Source: Fidelibacterota bacterium UBA7300
GTDB taxonomy: Bacteria; Fidelibacterota; Marinisomatia; Marinisomatales; UBA2128
Direction: 5' to 3'
DNA length: 7,880 nucleotides
NCBI GenBank assembly: GCA_002471865.1
Contig: DKQU01000052.1
Span: 1 to 7,880 of the forward strand
This document shows positions 1 through 6,249 of the stretch, piece by piece; position 1 is the first letter of the stretch, and the number at the start of each line of letters is the position of its first letter. The notes under the pieces are model-generated. The model ran no database searches. It was not told the origin of the DNA and saw only the letters and a list, made by a program, of their open reading frames with translations. Both the position numbers and the translations under genes were made by a program.

Positions 1-213
1 AATCCATCCGGCGGACTCATCGCTTGCGGACATCCTGTAGGAGCTACCGGTTTAATGCAGGGAGTCTTCGCCATCTGGCAACTGCAGGAGACCATCGGTA
101 AACATTTCGGCGATGATAAACTGCAGATCAGTGAAGCTAAGCGCGGCGCTATTCACAGTCACGCCGGGACGGGTACTTATGTAACCGTATCTATTCTGGA
201 AAAGGAGGAGTAG
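1..213 (+). CDS. Thiolase (SCP2/non-specific lipid-transfer type), C-terminal end, 5' partial
   Basis: The last 70 codons of a thiolase, open from the first base and ending at TAG 211-213. The visible start, N-P-S-G-G followed by A-C-G-H-P-V-G-A-T-G (residues 8-17 of the fragment), is the C-terminal thiolase motif carrying the catalytic His (H11). The last motif, S-H-A-G-T-G-T, replaces the C-x-G of classical degradative thiolases; His at this place is typical of SCP2-like and archaeal-type thiolases, which condense or cleave acyl-CoA thioesters in the cytoplasm. The next gene encodes a DUF35 OB-fold protein, the usual partner of this thiolase class, starting 2 nt after the stop. Its ribosome binding site, AAAGGAGGAG at 201-210, lies inside the end of this gene, so the two are probably co-transcribed and translationally coupled. 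The active-site Cys domain is outside the window, so substrate and direction cannot be judged. Confidence 0.93.
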   Translation, partial: NPSGGLIACGHPVGATGLMQGVFAIWQLQETIGKHFGDDKLQISEAKRGAIHSHAGTGTYVTVSILEKEE

Positions 214-215
214 TC

Positions 216-770
216 ATGTCTGATAAAAAAGTAGTAAGAAAAATCGAAGAGACGGACGACGGGACCATCCTGTTCAATGTTCCATTTCCTACTGAGCTGA
301 ACAACAATTCCCTTGCTGATTTGAACAATATGGCGCCTATCATCATGAAGCAGCCGTACCAGATTGACTACATCCACTCGTACGGGCAGGATTCTCCGTG
401 GTTCGCAGGACTGATGAACAAGAATCTTCTTGGCAATCAAGATAGTGAAAGCGGTTACACCTATGCAAATCCCCGCGGACACGATATCTACTCCGGTGCT
501 AAGACCGATTGGGTGGAACTGCCGAAGGAGGGTAAGATTCACGCTTTCACAGTTTGCCACTACGGTTCGGAGGAATTCCTGCCGGAGACGCCGTTTGTTC
601 TGGCACTCATTACGTTTGAAGGAGTGGACACACTGCTTCTCACACGCATCATTGGCTTAGATCCTGATGATGCGACACTTGATTGGATTGGTATGGAGGT
701 AAAGGCAAAGTTTCGGAGATTGTCAAAACTAAAGCCCACGGATGTTTATTTTGTACCTAAGGAGGGGTAA
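216..770 (+). CDS. DUF35-type OB-fold acyl-CoA-associated protein lacking zinc-ribbon cysteines
   Basis: A 184-aa protein starting at ATG 216, 5 nt after a strong AAAGGAGGAG site. The layout is that of the DUF35 (zinc ribbon plus OB-fold) family: an N-terminal extension with Y-x-x-x-Y-G-Q-D-S-P-W-F (about 52-63), a ribbon region (about 70-98) ending in T-D-W-V-E-L (97-102), then OB-fold strands (about 106-170) including A-F-T-V and F-V-L-A-L-I-x-F-E-G. In archaeal thiolase/HMG-CoA synthase complexes such a subunit bridges the enzymes and shelters the CoA arm. The oddity is that the ribbon has no Cys at all: the first C-x-x-C-G position reads D-S-E-S-G (76-80) and the second lies in H-D-I-Y-S-G (89-94). 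The only Cys is C114, in the OB-fold. Zinc binding by a normal ribbon is therefore unlikely. It sits between a thiolase and a cupin gene, overlapping the latter by one base in TAATG. Confidence 0.85.
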   Translation: MSDKKVVRKIEETDDGTILFNVPFPTELNNNSLADLNNMAPIIMKQPYQIDYIHSYGQDSPWFAGLMNKNLLGNQDSESGYTYANPRGHDIYSGAKTDWVELPKEGKIHAFTVCHYGSEEFLPETPFVLALITFEGVDTLLLTRIIGLDPDDATLDWIGMEVKAKFRRLSKLKPTDVYFVPKEG

Positions 771-1036
771 TGGGAAAGGTTGAAGTCCGTAGACCTAGTG
801 AAACTGAAATCTCCGAGATGAAAAAAAATCCAATCTGGGAATGCGAACCGTCAGAATTTTCTTGGCAGTATGATATGACTGAGACGTGCTATCTATTGGA
901 AGGTAAGGTGAAAGTTACCACCGATGAGGAAGAGGTGGAGTTTGGTGTCGGTGATATGGTGACTTTCCCGAAAGGTCTATCTTGTACGTGGCAGGTAAAG
1001 GAGAAGGTACGTAAACACTATACCTTCGGCGATTAG
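770..1036 (+). CDS. Small single-domain cupin (DUF861/cupin_3-like)
   Basis: An 88-aa protein with start ATG 770 overlapping the upstream stop (TAATG). AAGGAGG at 759-765 lies 4 nt before the ATG, so translation is probably coupled to the DUF35 gene. The sequence fits a minimal beta-barrel cupin: W32-x-Y34 and E38-T-C-Y-L-L-E-G45 correspond to cupin motif 1, and G61-D-M-V-x-F-P-K-G69 to motif 2. The usual His ligands are not at their standard places, as is common in the cupin_3/EutQ-like group, so metal binding and activity are open. No signal peptide; cytoplasmic. Operon position suggests a link to the thiolase reaction, for example as a small binding or isomerase subunit, but this is inference. 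The gene ends 15 nt before the convergent end of the PpiD/SurA-like gene, with no clear terminator between them. Confidence 0.82.
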   Translation: MGKVEVRRPSETEISEMKKNPIWECEPSEFSWQYDMTETCYLLEGKVKVTTDEEEVEFGVGDMVTFPKGLSCTWQVKEKVRKHYTFGD

Positions 1037-1051
1037 TTTTTATAATAATAT

Positions 1052-2890
1052 TTACCGAATATGATATCGTCGATTGTCAACAATATCGGCATTGTCAGTC
1101 AGTTCAGTGATATAAGTATTAACTGCTTCATTTTGACGATTAGTTAATAGTTCATCACGAATAAAATCTTTCTGAACCAGCCACTCCTCTTCGTCAAATT
1201 CACCTTGAGAAAGATAACGAATTATTACCCAACTTCGCTGACCTTCGAAGGGATCATAAAGTTCTCCCGGAACAGAAGAAGCTATTCGGCCGAGAAGCTT
1301 TGGATTTTTCGAGCCGATATAAGGAAGTACTGTTGACAGCTTGCGCTCTTTTTCTTCGATTAACTTGACATCATCATGAGTTTCAGAAAGTTCTGCAAAA
1401 CTCTTCCCAGCTAACAGTTCTTCGTAAACCTCACCTATCCTCTCTTCAGCTCGTGCCATCTGTTTTTCCAGACGAACATCTCTCTCAATACGTTTTCTCA
1501 CATCTTCCAGTGGCTGAGGTCCCGGTTCGTGGATTTCAATAAGTTGCAAAATGGCAAAACTGTTGTCGGTTTCTATAATGTCACTGACAGCATCAATTTC
1601 AGATCGAAAAGCAAACCTAGCCGGTACTAGACTGAAGCCGAAGTCGGGGATGGTAGAATTTTCAGTGAATTGTCGTGAACTGTCGAGAGGTACATCAGAA
1701 ATCTCTACGGCTTTACCAAATCCATTATCTTCCACGTTGTAAAGAAATTGTGTTGCCTCTCTTTTCAGTCGGTTGCGGGTTGAAGGTCCCATTTCTATGT
1801 TTAACAAAATATGACTGGCCAGAACTTCTTGACTGTCACCTTCACCGCGTTTTTCACGCACCCAGATGATGTGGTAGCCAAAGCGCGATGCAACAGGTCC
1901 AACTATTTCACCTGAATTAGCTTTAAACGCTGCTTCTTCGAATTGGGGTACCATCCGTCCCCGTCCAAACCACCCAAGATCACCGCCTTTTGCAGCTGAA
2001 CCGGGATCAGCTGAGTGGATTTCTGAAAGAGTGGCAAAATCAGCGCCATCGTTAATTTTACGGATTAAATCTTCACCAAATTGTTCAGTGTCGGTTGTAT
2101 CTTCAGCAGTTGGTTTCTTGTCCCACTTTACATATCTAAGAACTCGGGTTTCATCTTGTTGAAAGTCATCCATGTGAGATTTATAGAAAGCAGAAACTTC
2201 TTCATCGGTAGCATTAAATTCCTCATCGCGGAAAGAAGATGCGGGGATCGCTAAACCAGAAAGTGTGTGATCTACATTGCGAGAAATAAATTCCTGCTTA
2301 ACTTCATATTCAGATAGAGTCAAAGAATACTTAACACGGTCTAACAGCTTCTTTCTAGGCAAATAATCTCGAGTGAATGTTTCCCAGTAAAGCCACTCAT
2401 CTCCCTGAGGATTATGGAGAGCGGTGAGATATTTTCCGTGATCAAAACTTCCGTCAGTTTGAAAATCAGGTACAGACTGGAAAATCGGGGGTGGATTGGT
2501 TTCCAATTCGTAATAGACTTCATCGTCAGTAACTTCAATTTCTAATTGTTCAACCTCCTGATCAATCAACGTAAGTTGTACCAGTTCATTCCAAATTTCG
2601 TCGTAAAGTTGATCATTATCTCTCTCAGAAAGTTCTTGTCCTTGCTGTCTTGCAGCCTGTCGGCGATTTTGTACTACCTGAAAGAACATGTCAGGAGAGA
2701 TCAATTCTCCGTTTACAATTGCTATTGATTTTTGCGGATCTTCATCTGACACACCAAAAAGTCCAAATATTTCATCAAGTATATCTGCGCCGCCTACCAG
2801 ACCACCTACTGTCATACTCCCCAAAAACATAATAAGCAAACCCCAGAGGACGAAATGCATCTTGGTTCGCATGGTGTTCATCATTCCCAT
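1052..2890 (-). CDS. PpiD/SurA-like membrane-anchored peptidyl-prolyl cis-trans isomerase
   Basis: 612 aa, close to the roughly 620 of E. coli PpiD. A short positive N-terminus precedes one membrane helix (about 12-35, H-F-V-L-W-G-L-L-I-M-F-L-G), placing the rest in the periplasm. Residues about 55-245 fit a SurA_N-type chaperone domain (I-A-I-V-N-G-E-L-I near 56-64). A parvulin/PpiC domain lies at about 248-346, with A-D-P-G-S-A-A-K-G-G-D-L-G-W-F (294-308), P-Q-F-E-E-A-A-F and F-G-Y-H-I-I (338-342). A second, degenerate PpiC-like segment starts with A-S-H-I-L-L (358-363) and runs to about 455, then a Lys/Glu-rich helical tail. The family assists folding of outer-membrane and exported proteins. 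The start ATG (2888-2890) has AGGAG (plus-strand 2898-2902) 7 nt upstream. It is divergent from the MDR gene and convergent with the cupin, so it is probably a single-gene unit. The symbol ppiD is not given because orthology cannot be tested here. Confidence 0.9.
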   Translation of the reverse strand: MGMMNTMRTKMHFVLWGLLIMFLGSMTVGGLVGGADILDEIFGLFGVSDEDPQKSIAIVNGELISPDMFFQVVQNRRQAARQQGQELSERDNDQLYDEIWNELVQLTLIDQEVEQLEIEVTDDEVYYELETNPPPIFQSVPDFQTDGSFDHGKYLTALHNPQGDEWLYWETFTRDYLPRKKLLDRVKYSLTLSEYEVKQEFISRNVDHTLSGLAIPASSFRDEEFNATDEEVSAFYKSHMDDFQQDETRVLRYVKWDKKPTAEDTTDTEQFGEDLIRKINDGADFATLSEIHSADPGSAAKGGDLGWFGRGRMVPQFEEAAFKANSGEIVGPVASRFGYHIIWVREKRGEGDSQEVLASHILLNIEMGPSTRNRLKREATQFLYNVEDNGFGKAVEISDVPLDSSRQFTENSTIPDFGFSLVPARFAFRSEIDAVSDIIETDNSFAILQLIEIHEPGPQPLEDVRKRIERDVRLEKQMARAEERIGEVYEELLAGKSFAELSETHDDVKLIEEKERKLSTVLPYIGSKNPKLLGRIASSVPGELYDPFEGQRSWVIIRYLSQGEFDEEEWLVQKDFIRDELLTNRQNEAVNTYITELTDNADIVDNRRYHIR

Positions 2891-2981
2891 TTTGTTTCTC
2901 CTAGAATATTTTCTTCAGAAAAATGCGGCGGAATATAGGGAGATTACTTAGCTTTTGCAATCTGCTAAAGAGGAGATTAAG
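2891..2981. promoter_or_regulatory. Divergent intergenic region with two ribosome binding sites
   Basis: This 91-bp gap must hold the promoters of the PpiD/SurA-like gene (minus) and the MDR oxidoreductase (plus). Both Shine-Dalgarno sites are clear: AGGAG on the minus strand (2898-2902), and AAGAGGAG at 2968-2975, 6 nt before ATG 2982. A-T-rich elements such as GAATATAGG near 2931-2939 could be -10 boxes, but I found no convincing -35/-10 pair on either strand. Confidence 0.5.
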
Positions 2982-4004
2982 ATGAAACAAGTTTGGATTC
3001 CCCGAAAAGGTGCCCCGGATATTTTGGAAATCAGAAATACTGCTGATCCTGTCCCGCAGGAAGGTCAAATTAGAATAGACGTTCATTTTGCAGGGATTAA
3101 CTTTGCAGACATACTTGCACGAATGGGACTTTATCCGGATTCACCCAAAGTTCCCTGTGTAGTAGGATATGAAGTAAGTGGAGTGGTGGATGCCGTCGGG
3201 AAGGGAATGAGTTCAGATATGATCGGGAGAGAGGTAGCAGCTCTTACCCGATTTGGAGGTTATTCATCTAAGGTTTGTGTAGATGTGGATCAAGTAATGA
3301 CTTTACCAGAAGGTATTTCTTTAGAATCTGCCGCAGCCATGCCGGTTAATTATCTAACAGCTTACATCATGATGGTTGAACAGGCACGATTTCGCAGTGG
3401 TGATACAATCCTCATTCACGGAATCGGCGGAGGTGTTGGAATCGCTGCGCTCCAGTTGTCAAAAATTATAGGAGCAAATTCTATTATAGGTACTGCTTCC
3501 GCATGGAAACACGAAGATCTATTGAAGATGGGTGCAGATCATCTTATAGATTACAACAGTGAAGATTTCGTTCATCGAGTAATGGAACTTACTGATAAGA
3601 GAGGTGTGGATCTTGTTCTGGATCCGGTAGCGGGAAAGTACGTTAAGCGGAGTTATAATTGCCTTAAACCGTTGGGGAGCGTCGTTTTCTACGGCATGTC
3701 CTCCGCTTCTCCCGGAAAACGGAGGAATCTACTGTCAGGAATAAAGGCTCTCATTTCCACAGGAAAGTTTCATCCCATCCGCCTTATGAATGCCAACAAA
3801 GGGGTTCACGGTTGCAACCTGGGTCATCTTTGGTCGGAAAAAGAACGCCTAAAGAAGACCATGAAGCAGTTGGTTATTTGGCTGGAAGAAGGTAAGATTT
3901 CTCCCGTTGTAGACAGAGTATTTTCATTCGAAAATGCACCTGAAGCTCATGAGTATATTCATGATCACCGAAATCTTGGCAAGGTTCTGCTCTCTCCACA
4001 ATAA
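2982..4004 (+). CDS. MDR-family zinc-independent quinone oxidoreductase, VAT-1-like
   Basis: 340 aa from ATG 2982, chosen over an in-frame TTG at 2955 because AAGAGGAG lies 6 nt upstream and the protein then begins directly with M-K-Q-V-W-I, the usual first beta strand. An N-terminal GroES-like domain has H-F-A-G-I-N-F-A-D-I-L-A-R (about 35-47) and G-Y-E-V-S-G-V-V (62-69). The Rossmann NADP(H) site is H-G-I-G-G-G-V-G (146-153). The structural zinc lobe and catalytic zinc ligands of alcohol dehydrogenases are absent, so it is a zinc-independent reductase of quinones or enones. The late segment P-I-R-L-M-N-A-N-K-G-V-H-G-C-N-L-G resembles VAT-1-like proteins and is the reason for that subgroup call. 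Cytoplasmic, no signal peptide. It converges on the PYROXD2-like gene with 21 nt between the stops. The natural substrate cannot be deduced. Confidence 0.9.
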   Translation: MKQVWIPRKGAPDILEIRNTADPVPQEGQIRIDVHFAGINFADILARMGLYPDSPKVPCVVGYEVSGVVDAVGKGMSSDMIGREVAALTRFGGYSSKVCVDVDQVMTLPEGISLESAAAMPVNYLTAYIMMVEQARFRSGDTILIHGIGGGVGIAALQLSKIIGANSIIGTASAWKHEDLLKMGADHLIDYNSEDFVHRVMELTDKRGVDLVLDPVAGKYVKRSYNCLKPLGSVVFYGMSSASPGKRRNLLSGIKALISTGKFHPIRLMNANKGVHGCNLGHLWSEKERLKKTMKQLVIWLEEGKISPVVDRVFSFENAPEAHEYIHDHRNLGKVLLSPQ

Positions 4005-4025
4005 AACTCCAGCTATATAGTATTA

Positions 4026-5606
4026 TTAACGAATGTCGCGTAATACCATTTCTGCCGCATTTCGTCCTGGTGCACCCGTCACACCGCCTCCGGGATGAGA
4101 TCCCGAACCGCATAAATAAAGACCTTTAATTGGAGTTCGGTGATCTGCCCATCCTAAGGCAGGCCGCATGAAAAAGAGCTGATGGGGAGTCATGGCGCCG
4201 TGGAAAATGTTACCTCCGGTAAGACCAAATATTTTCTCTATGTCCGGTGGTGTTAACAACTCGTAATCAATGATTGAATTGCGGAAGTTAGGCGCGTATT
4301 CCGTGAAGTCGTCAATAATCCTATTGGCAAATATAGTTTTTTCTGAATCCCAATTACCCTCTTTAAGATTGTAAGGTGCGTATTGACAAAAAATACCCAT
4401 AACATGTTCACCTTTGGGAGCAAGGGTATCATCAACTGTGGAAGGGATTGTAGCTTCAATCATTGGATGACTGGAAGGACGGCCGTACTTAGCATCGTCA
4501 TAAGCCTGTTCCACAAAATCCATAGTAGGGGACAGATGGATTGTACCATGATGTTGAATTTCCGCATTTTTTCCAGGTAGAGCTGTAAAATCAGGAAGCT
4601 CAGAAAGATGAAGGTTCATTTTAGCAGTAGCGGATTTGAAATCCATTTGATCGATTTTATCTCGAAAATCAGACGGTAAAACAGATTCATCCAGAAGCCG
4701 AAGAAAAGTAACATGAGGATCTGCAGATGAGATGACGCACTTTGCTGAAAGTTCTCGGCTGTCAGAAAGTATTATGCCTGTTGCTCGTTTATTGATAGAA
4801 ATCTTATCAACACCGCTCTCTAAAAGAATTTCCACTCCCAGATCTCGACATGCTGAAGCGATAGAATCACTGAGTGCGCCCATTCCGCCTCGGACATACG
4901 CCCAAACCCCACGCATGCCGTTAGTCTCTCCGAAGACATGATGGAGGAGTACGTAGGCAGTCCCCGGTGTGTAAGGACCTGCCATGGCTCCGATGACGCC
5001 GTCAGTGGCTAATGTAGCTTTGAGTTCGTCTGATTCAAACCACCTATCAAGCAAATCACCTGCAGAAAGTGTAAACATCTCCACCATTTTCTGGATCAGC
5101 TCATTTCCTGATCGACGGGTTTTCATTCCTAGTGACGCAAGCTCCCACAGATCTGACAATTTTTTCGAAGTAGGTGAAGGAGGAGGTTTTTTCCAAAGTG
5201 GCTCTACGTATTGTACTATACTGTTGAGCATCGTTTCATATTTAGGGTATCGGTCGGCGTCCTTAGCAGAGAATTTGGCTATTTCTCGCTGATCCTCATC
5301 TAAGCCATTTCCAAGGATTAAATACTGATGGTTGGGAAATGGCGAAAAACTAGCCGGTCTACGTGATAAGAATTCCAGGCCGTATTGTTTAAGTTTAAGA
5401 TCCTGGATGATTTCCGGTCTAAAAAGTGAATTCACATAAGCCGCTCGCGAAACTTTGCAACCGGGGAATATTTCTTCTGTAACTGCGGAACCCCCTAATA
5501 CAGATCGTCTTTCAACGACACATACCTTTTTTCCTGATTTAGCAAGATATGCAGCGCAGACAAGTCCATTGTGCCCCGCTCCAATAATGATAGCATCATA
5601 TTTCAT
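4026..5606 (-). CDS. FAD-dependent oxidoreductase, PYROXD2/CrtI-like
   Basis: 526 aa, the usual length for PYROXD2-like proteins of the phytoene-desaturase/amine-oxidase fold. An N-terminal dinucleotide-binding motif I-I-I-G-A-G-H-N-G-L (6-15) is followed by E32 and L-G-G-S (37-40), the E-x(5)-G-G FAD signature; G-A-G-H-N-G is characteristic of PYROXD2-like members. The central region has Y-V-R-G-G-M-G-A-L (about 238-246), typical of CrtI relatives. The C-terminal FAD motif is G-L-Y-L-C-G-S-G-S-H-P-G-G-G-V (about 497-511). The family oxidises or isomerises an unknown lipid-like or amine substrate; no specific reaction can be assigned. There is no signal peptide. The start ATG (5604-5606) has no clear Shine-Dalgarno site upstream, and no alternative start is better. 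It is divergent from the small lipoprotein unit and convergent with the MDR gene; whether those two oxidoreductases share a pathway is unknown. Confidence 0.9.
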   Translation of the reverse strand: MKYDAIIIGAGHNGLVCAAYLAKSGKKVCVVERRSVLGGSAVTEEIFPGCKVSRAAYVNSLFRPEIIQDLKLKQYGLEFLSRRPASFSPFPNHQYLILGNGLDEDQREIAKFSAKDADRYPKYETMLNSIVQYVEPLWKKPPPSPTSKKLSDLWELASLGMKTRRSGNELIQKMVEMFTLSAGDLLDRWFESDELKATLATDGVIGAMAGPYTPGTAYVLLHHVFGETNGMRGVWAYVRGGMGALSDSIASACRDLGVEILLESGVDKISINKRATGIILSDSRELSAKCVISSADPHVTFLRLLDESVLPSDFRDKIDQMDFKSATAKMNLHLSELPDFTALPGKNAEIQHHGTIHLSPTMDFVEQAYDDAKYGRPSSHPMIEATIPSTVDDTLAPKGEHVMGIFCQYAPYNLKEGNWDSEKTIFANRIIDDFTEYAPNFRNSIIDYELLTPPDIEKIFGLTGGNIFHGAMTPHQLFFMRPALGWADHRTPIKGLYLCGSGSHPGGGVTGAPGRNAAEMVLRDIR

Positions 5607-5689
5607 ATTTGAAATCTACGAGCAGGATGACAATTCAGCCAACTATTCTGACCTTGATTAGTGAAGTAGAGATAATTATTAAAAAATTG

Positions 5690-5719
5690 TTGACAGTTAG
5701 AAATGCGACTTGTTATATT
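5690..5719 (+). promoter_or_regulatory. Sigma70-type promoter with extended -10, for the small lipoprotein unit
   Basis: A perfect -35 TTGACA (5690-5695), an 18-nt spacer, and TATATT (5714-5719) preceded by TG (5711-5712), giving the extended -10 pattern TGnTATATT. Transcription would start near 5725-5728 and the message would end at the hairpin at 6035-6062, about 335 nt. This is the best promoter in the window. It lies 84 bp from the start of the divergent FAD oxidoreductase, so regulators bound here could affect both genes. Confidence 0.75.
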
Positions 5720-5741
5720 GTGGCAGGTAAGGGAGGGTAAC

Positions 5742-5822
5742 ATGTGCGTAAAGTTTCCATTTAGTAACTCTATCCTTATCGATTGCAATCGATTAATCAA
5801 AAACAAAGGAGGCTACACGTAA
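5742..5822 (+). CDS. Possible 26-aa leader ORF upstream of the small lipoprotein
   Basis: ATG 5742 opens 26 codons ending in TAA at 5820-5822, whose last base is the first base of the lipoprotein ATG (TAATG). GGAGG at 5732-5736 lies 5 nt upstream, so initiation is plausible. The peptide begins M-C-V-K-F-P-F and has no recognised family, run of one amino acid, or membrane segment. Because the lipoprotein has its own strong site (AAAGGAGG, 5805-5812) inside this ORF, translation here could couple to or modulate the lipoprotein. The palindrome at 5778-5793 is also inside it. It may equally be a chance ORF in a 5' leader: it is short, and only the site and the overlap support it. Confidence 0.35.
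   Translation: MCVKFPFSNSILIDCNRLIKNKGGYT
5778..5793. repeat. Perfect 16-bp palindrome, possible operator or leader hairpin
   Basis: ATCGATTGCAATCGAT reads the same on both strands with no mismatch. It is about 50 nt downstream of the predicted transcription start and 28 nt before the lipoprotein ATG. It could be a binding site for a dimeric repressor (roadblock position). As RNA it could fold only with a loop cut from its centre, leaving about six pairs. There is no T-run after it, so it is not a terminator. Confidence 0.5.
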
Positions 5823-5938
5823 TGAAGAAATTAATTACGGCTATGCTTGCACTCTCTCTCGTTCTTCTTGTTGGCTGCGGTGGTGATGACGCTGCTGCTG
5901 ATGGAGACGGAGATGCAGCGACAGAAGGAAGCGAATAA
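5822..5938 (+). CDS. Very small predicted lipoprotein (38 aa)
   Basis: The start ATG 5822 is preceded by AAAGGAGG (5805-5812) with 9 nt spacing. The protein is almost entirely a lipoprotein signal peptide: M-K-K, a hydrophobic stretch (4-17), and lipobox L16-V-G-C19. Cleavage would leave a mature peptide of only 20 residues, C-G-G-D-D followed by an Ala/Asp/Gly/Glu-rich tail with no Lys or Arg. After lipidation it would be an acidic tag on the membrane. Lipoprotein annotation is well supported by the signal; the function is unknown. It has its own promoter and a terminator, so it is a free-standing unit and not a remnant of a longer gene; the frame shows no truncated domain. Small entericidin-like or structural lipoproteins are comparable in size, but no homology is claimed. 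Confidence 0.8.
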   Translation: MKKLITAMLALSLVLLVGCGGDDAAADGDGDAATEGSE

Positions 5939-5991
5939 CTTTCGAGCAGCTTAGTTCTGAGTTATTTAATTGACTTGGAGCTTTCAAGTAG

Positions 5992-6025
5992 TAAAGGGGA
6001 AATGGAGCATTCTGTTTCCTCTTTA
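5992..6025 (+). other. Inverted repeat / RNA hairpin in the 3' untranslated region
   Basis: TAAAGGGGAAA (5992-6002) pairs with TTTCCTCTTTA (6015-6025): 11 base pairs with one G:U pair. The 12-nt loop can add a few wobble pairs. It begins 53 nt after the lipoprotein stop and ends 9 nt before the terminator A-tract. No T-run follows, so it is not a second terminator; it may stabilise the message or be a processed 3' RNA. Confidence 0.45.
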
Positions 6026-6034
6026 ACTTTATAT

Positions 6035-6062
6035 AAAAAAGGCCAACTAATGGCCTTTTTTT
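6035..6062. terminator. Bidirectional rho-independent terminator
   Basis: A6 (6035-6040), GGCCA (6041-6045), loop ACTAA, TGGCC (6051-6055), T7 (6056-6062). Because A and T tracts flank the stem, it reads as hairpin plus U-run on both strands. On the plus strand it ends the lipoprotein message; on the minus strand it begins 2 nt beyond the 3' end of tRNA-Ala and ends that transcript. Confidence 0.88.
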
Positions 6063-6063
6063 G

Positions 6064-6136
<73 letters not shown>

Positions 6137-6148
6137 AAAAGCACGGCG

Positions 6149-6178
6149 AATATAAGTGGTCTTGAATATCAATGTCAA
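6149..6178 (-). promoter_or_regulatory. Sigma70-type promoter of tRNA-Ala
   Basis: On the minus strand, TTGACA (plus-strand 6173-6178) is followed after 18 nt by TATATT (6149-6154). The start would be near 6142, only a few bases before the tRNA 5' end at 6136, which suits a stable RNA with a short leader. The boxes match those of the promoter at 5690-5719 in sequence and spacing. Confidence 0.75.
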
Positions 6179-6249
6179 TAAGCGCTCACTAAAATACTCT
6201 TCTTCCTTGACTGTTGAATATTTAAAAGGTTCATCCTAAATTGATATCT

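Noticed and set aside
1037..1051. Terminator between the convergent cupin and PpiD/SurA-like genes
   Set aside because: The 15-nt A/T-rich gap has no stem-loop; the same holds for the gap at 4005-4025.
2907..2939. Short inverted repeat TTTTC/GAAAA near 2910-2923 as operator or terminator
   Set aside because: Only five A/T-rich pairs in an A/T-rich gap; no supporting context.
6207..6242. TTGACT (6207-6212) as -35 of the selenoprotein gene
   Set aside because: No acceptable -10 box at 16-18 nt; the gene needs a promoter here but I cannot place it. The repeated TTGAATAT at 6162-6169 and 6214-6221 is too short to support an operator.
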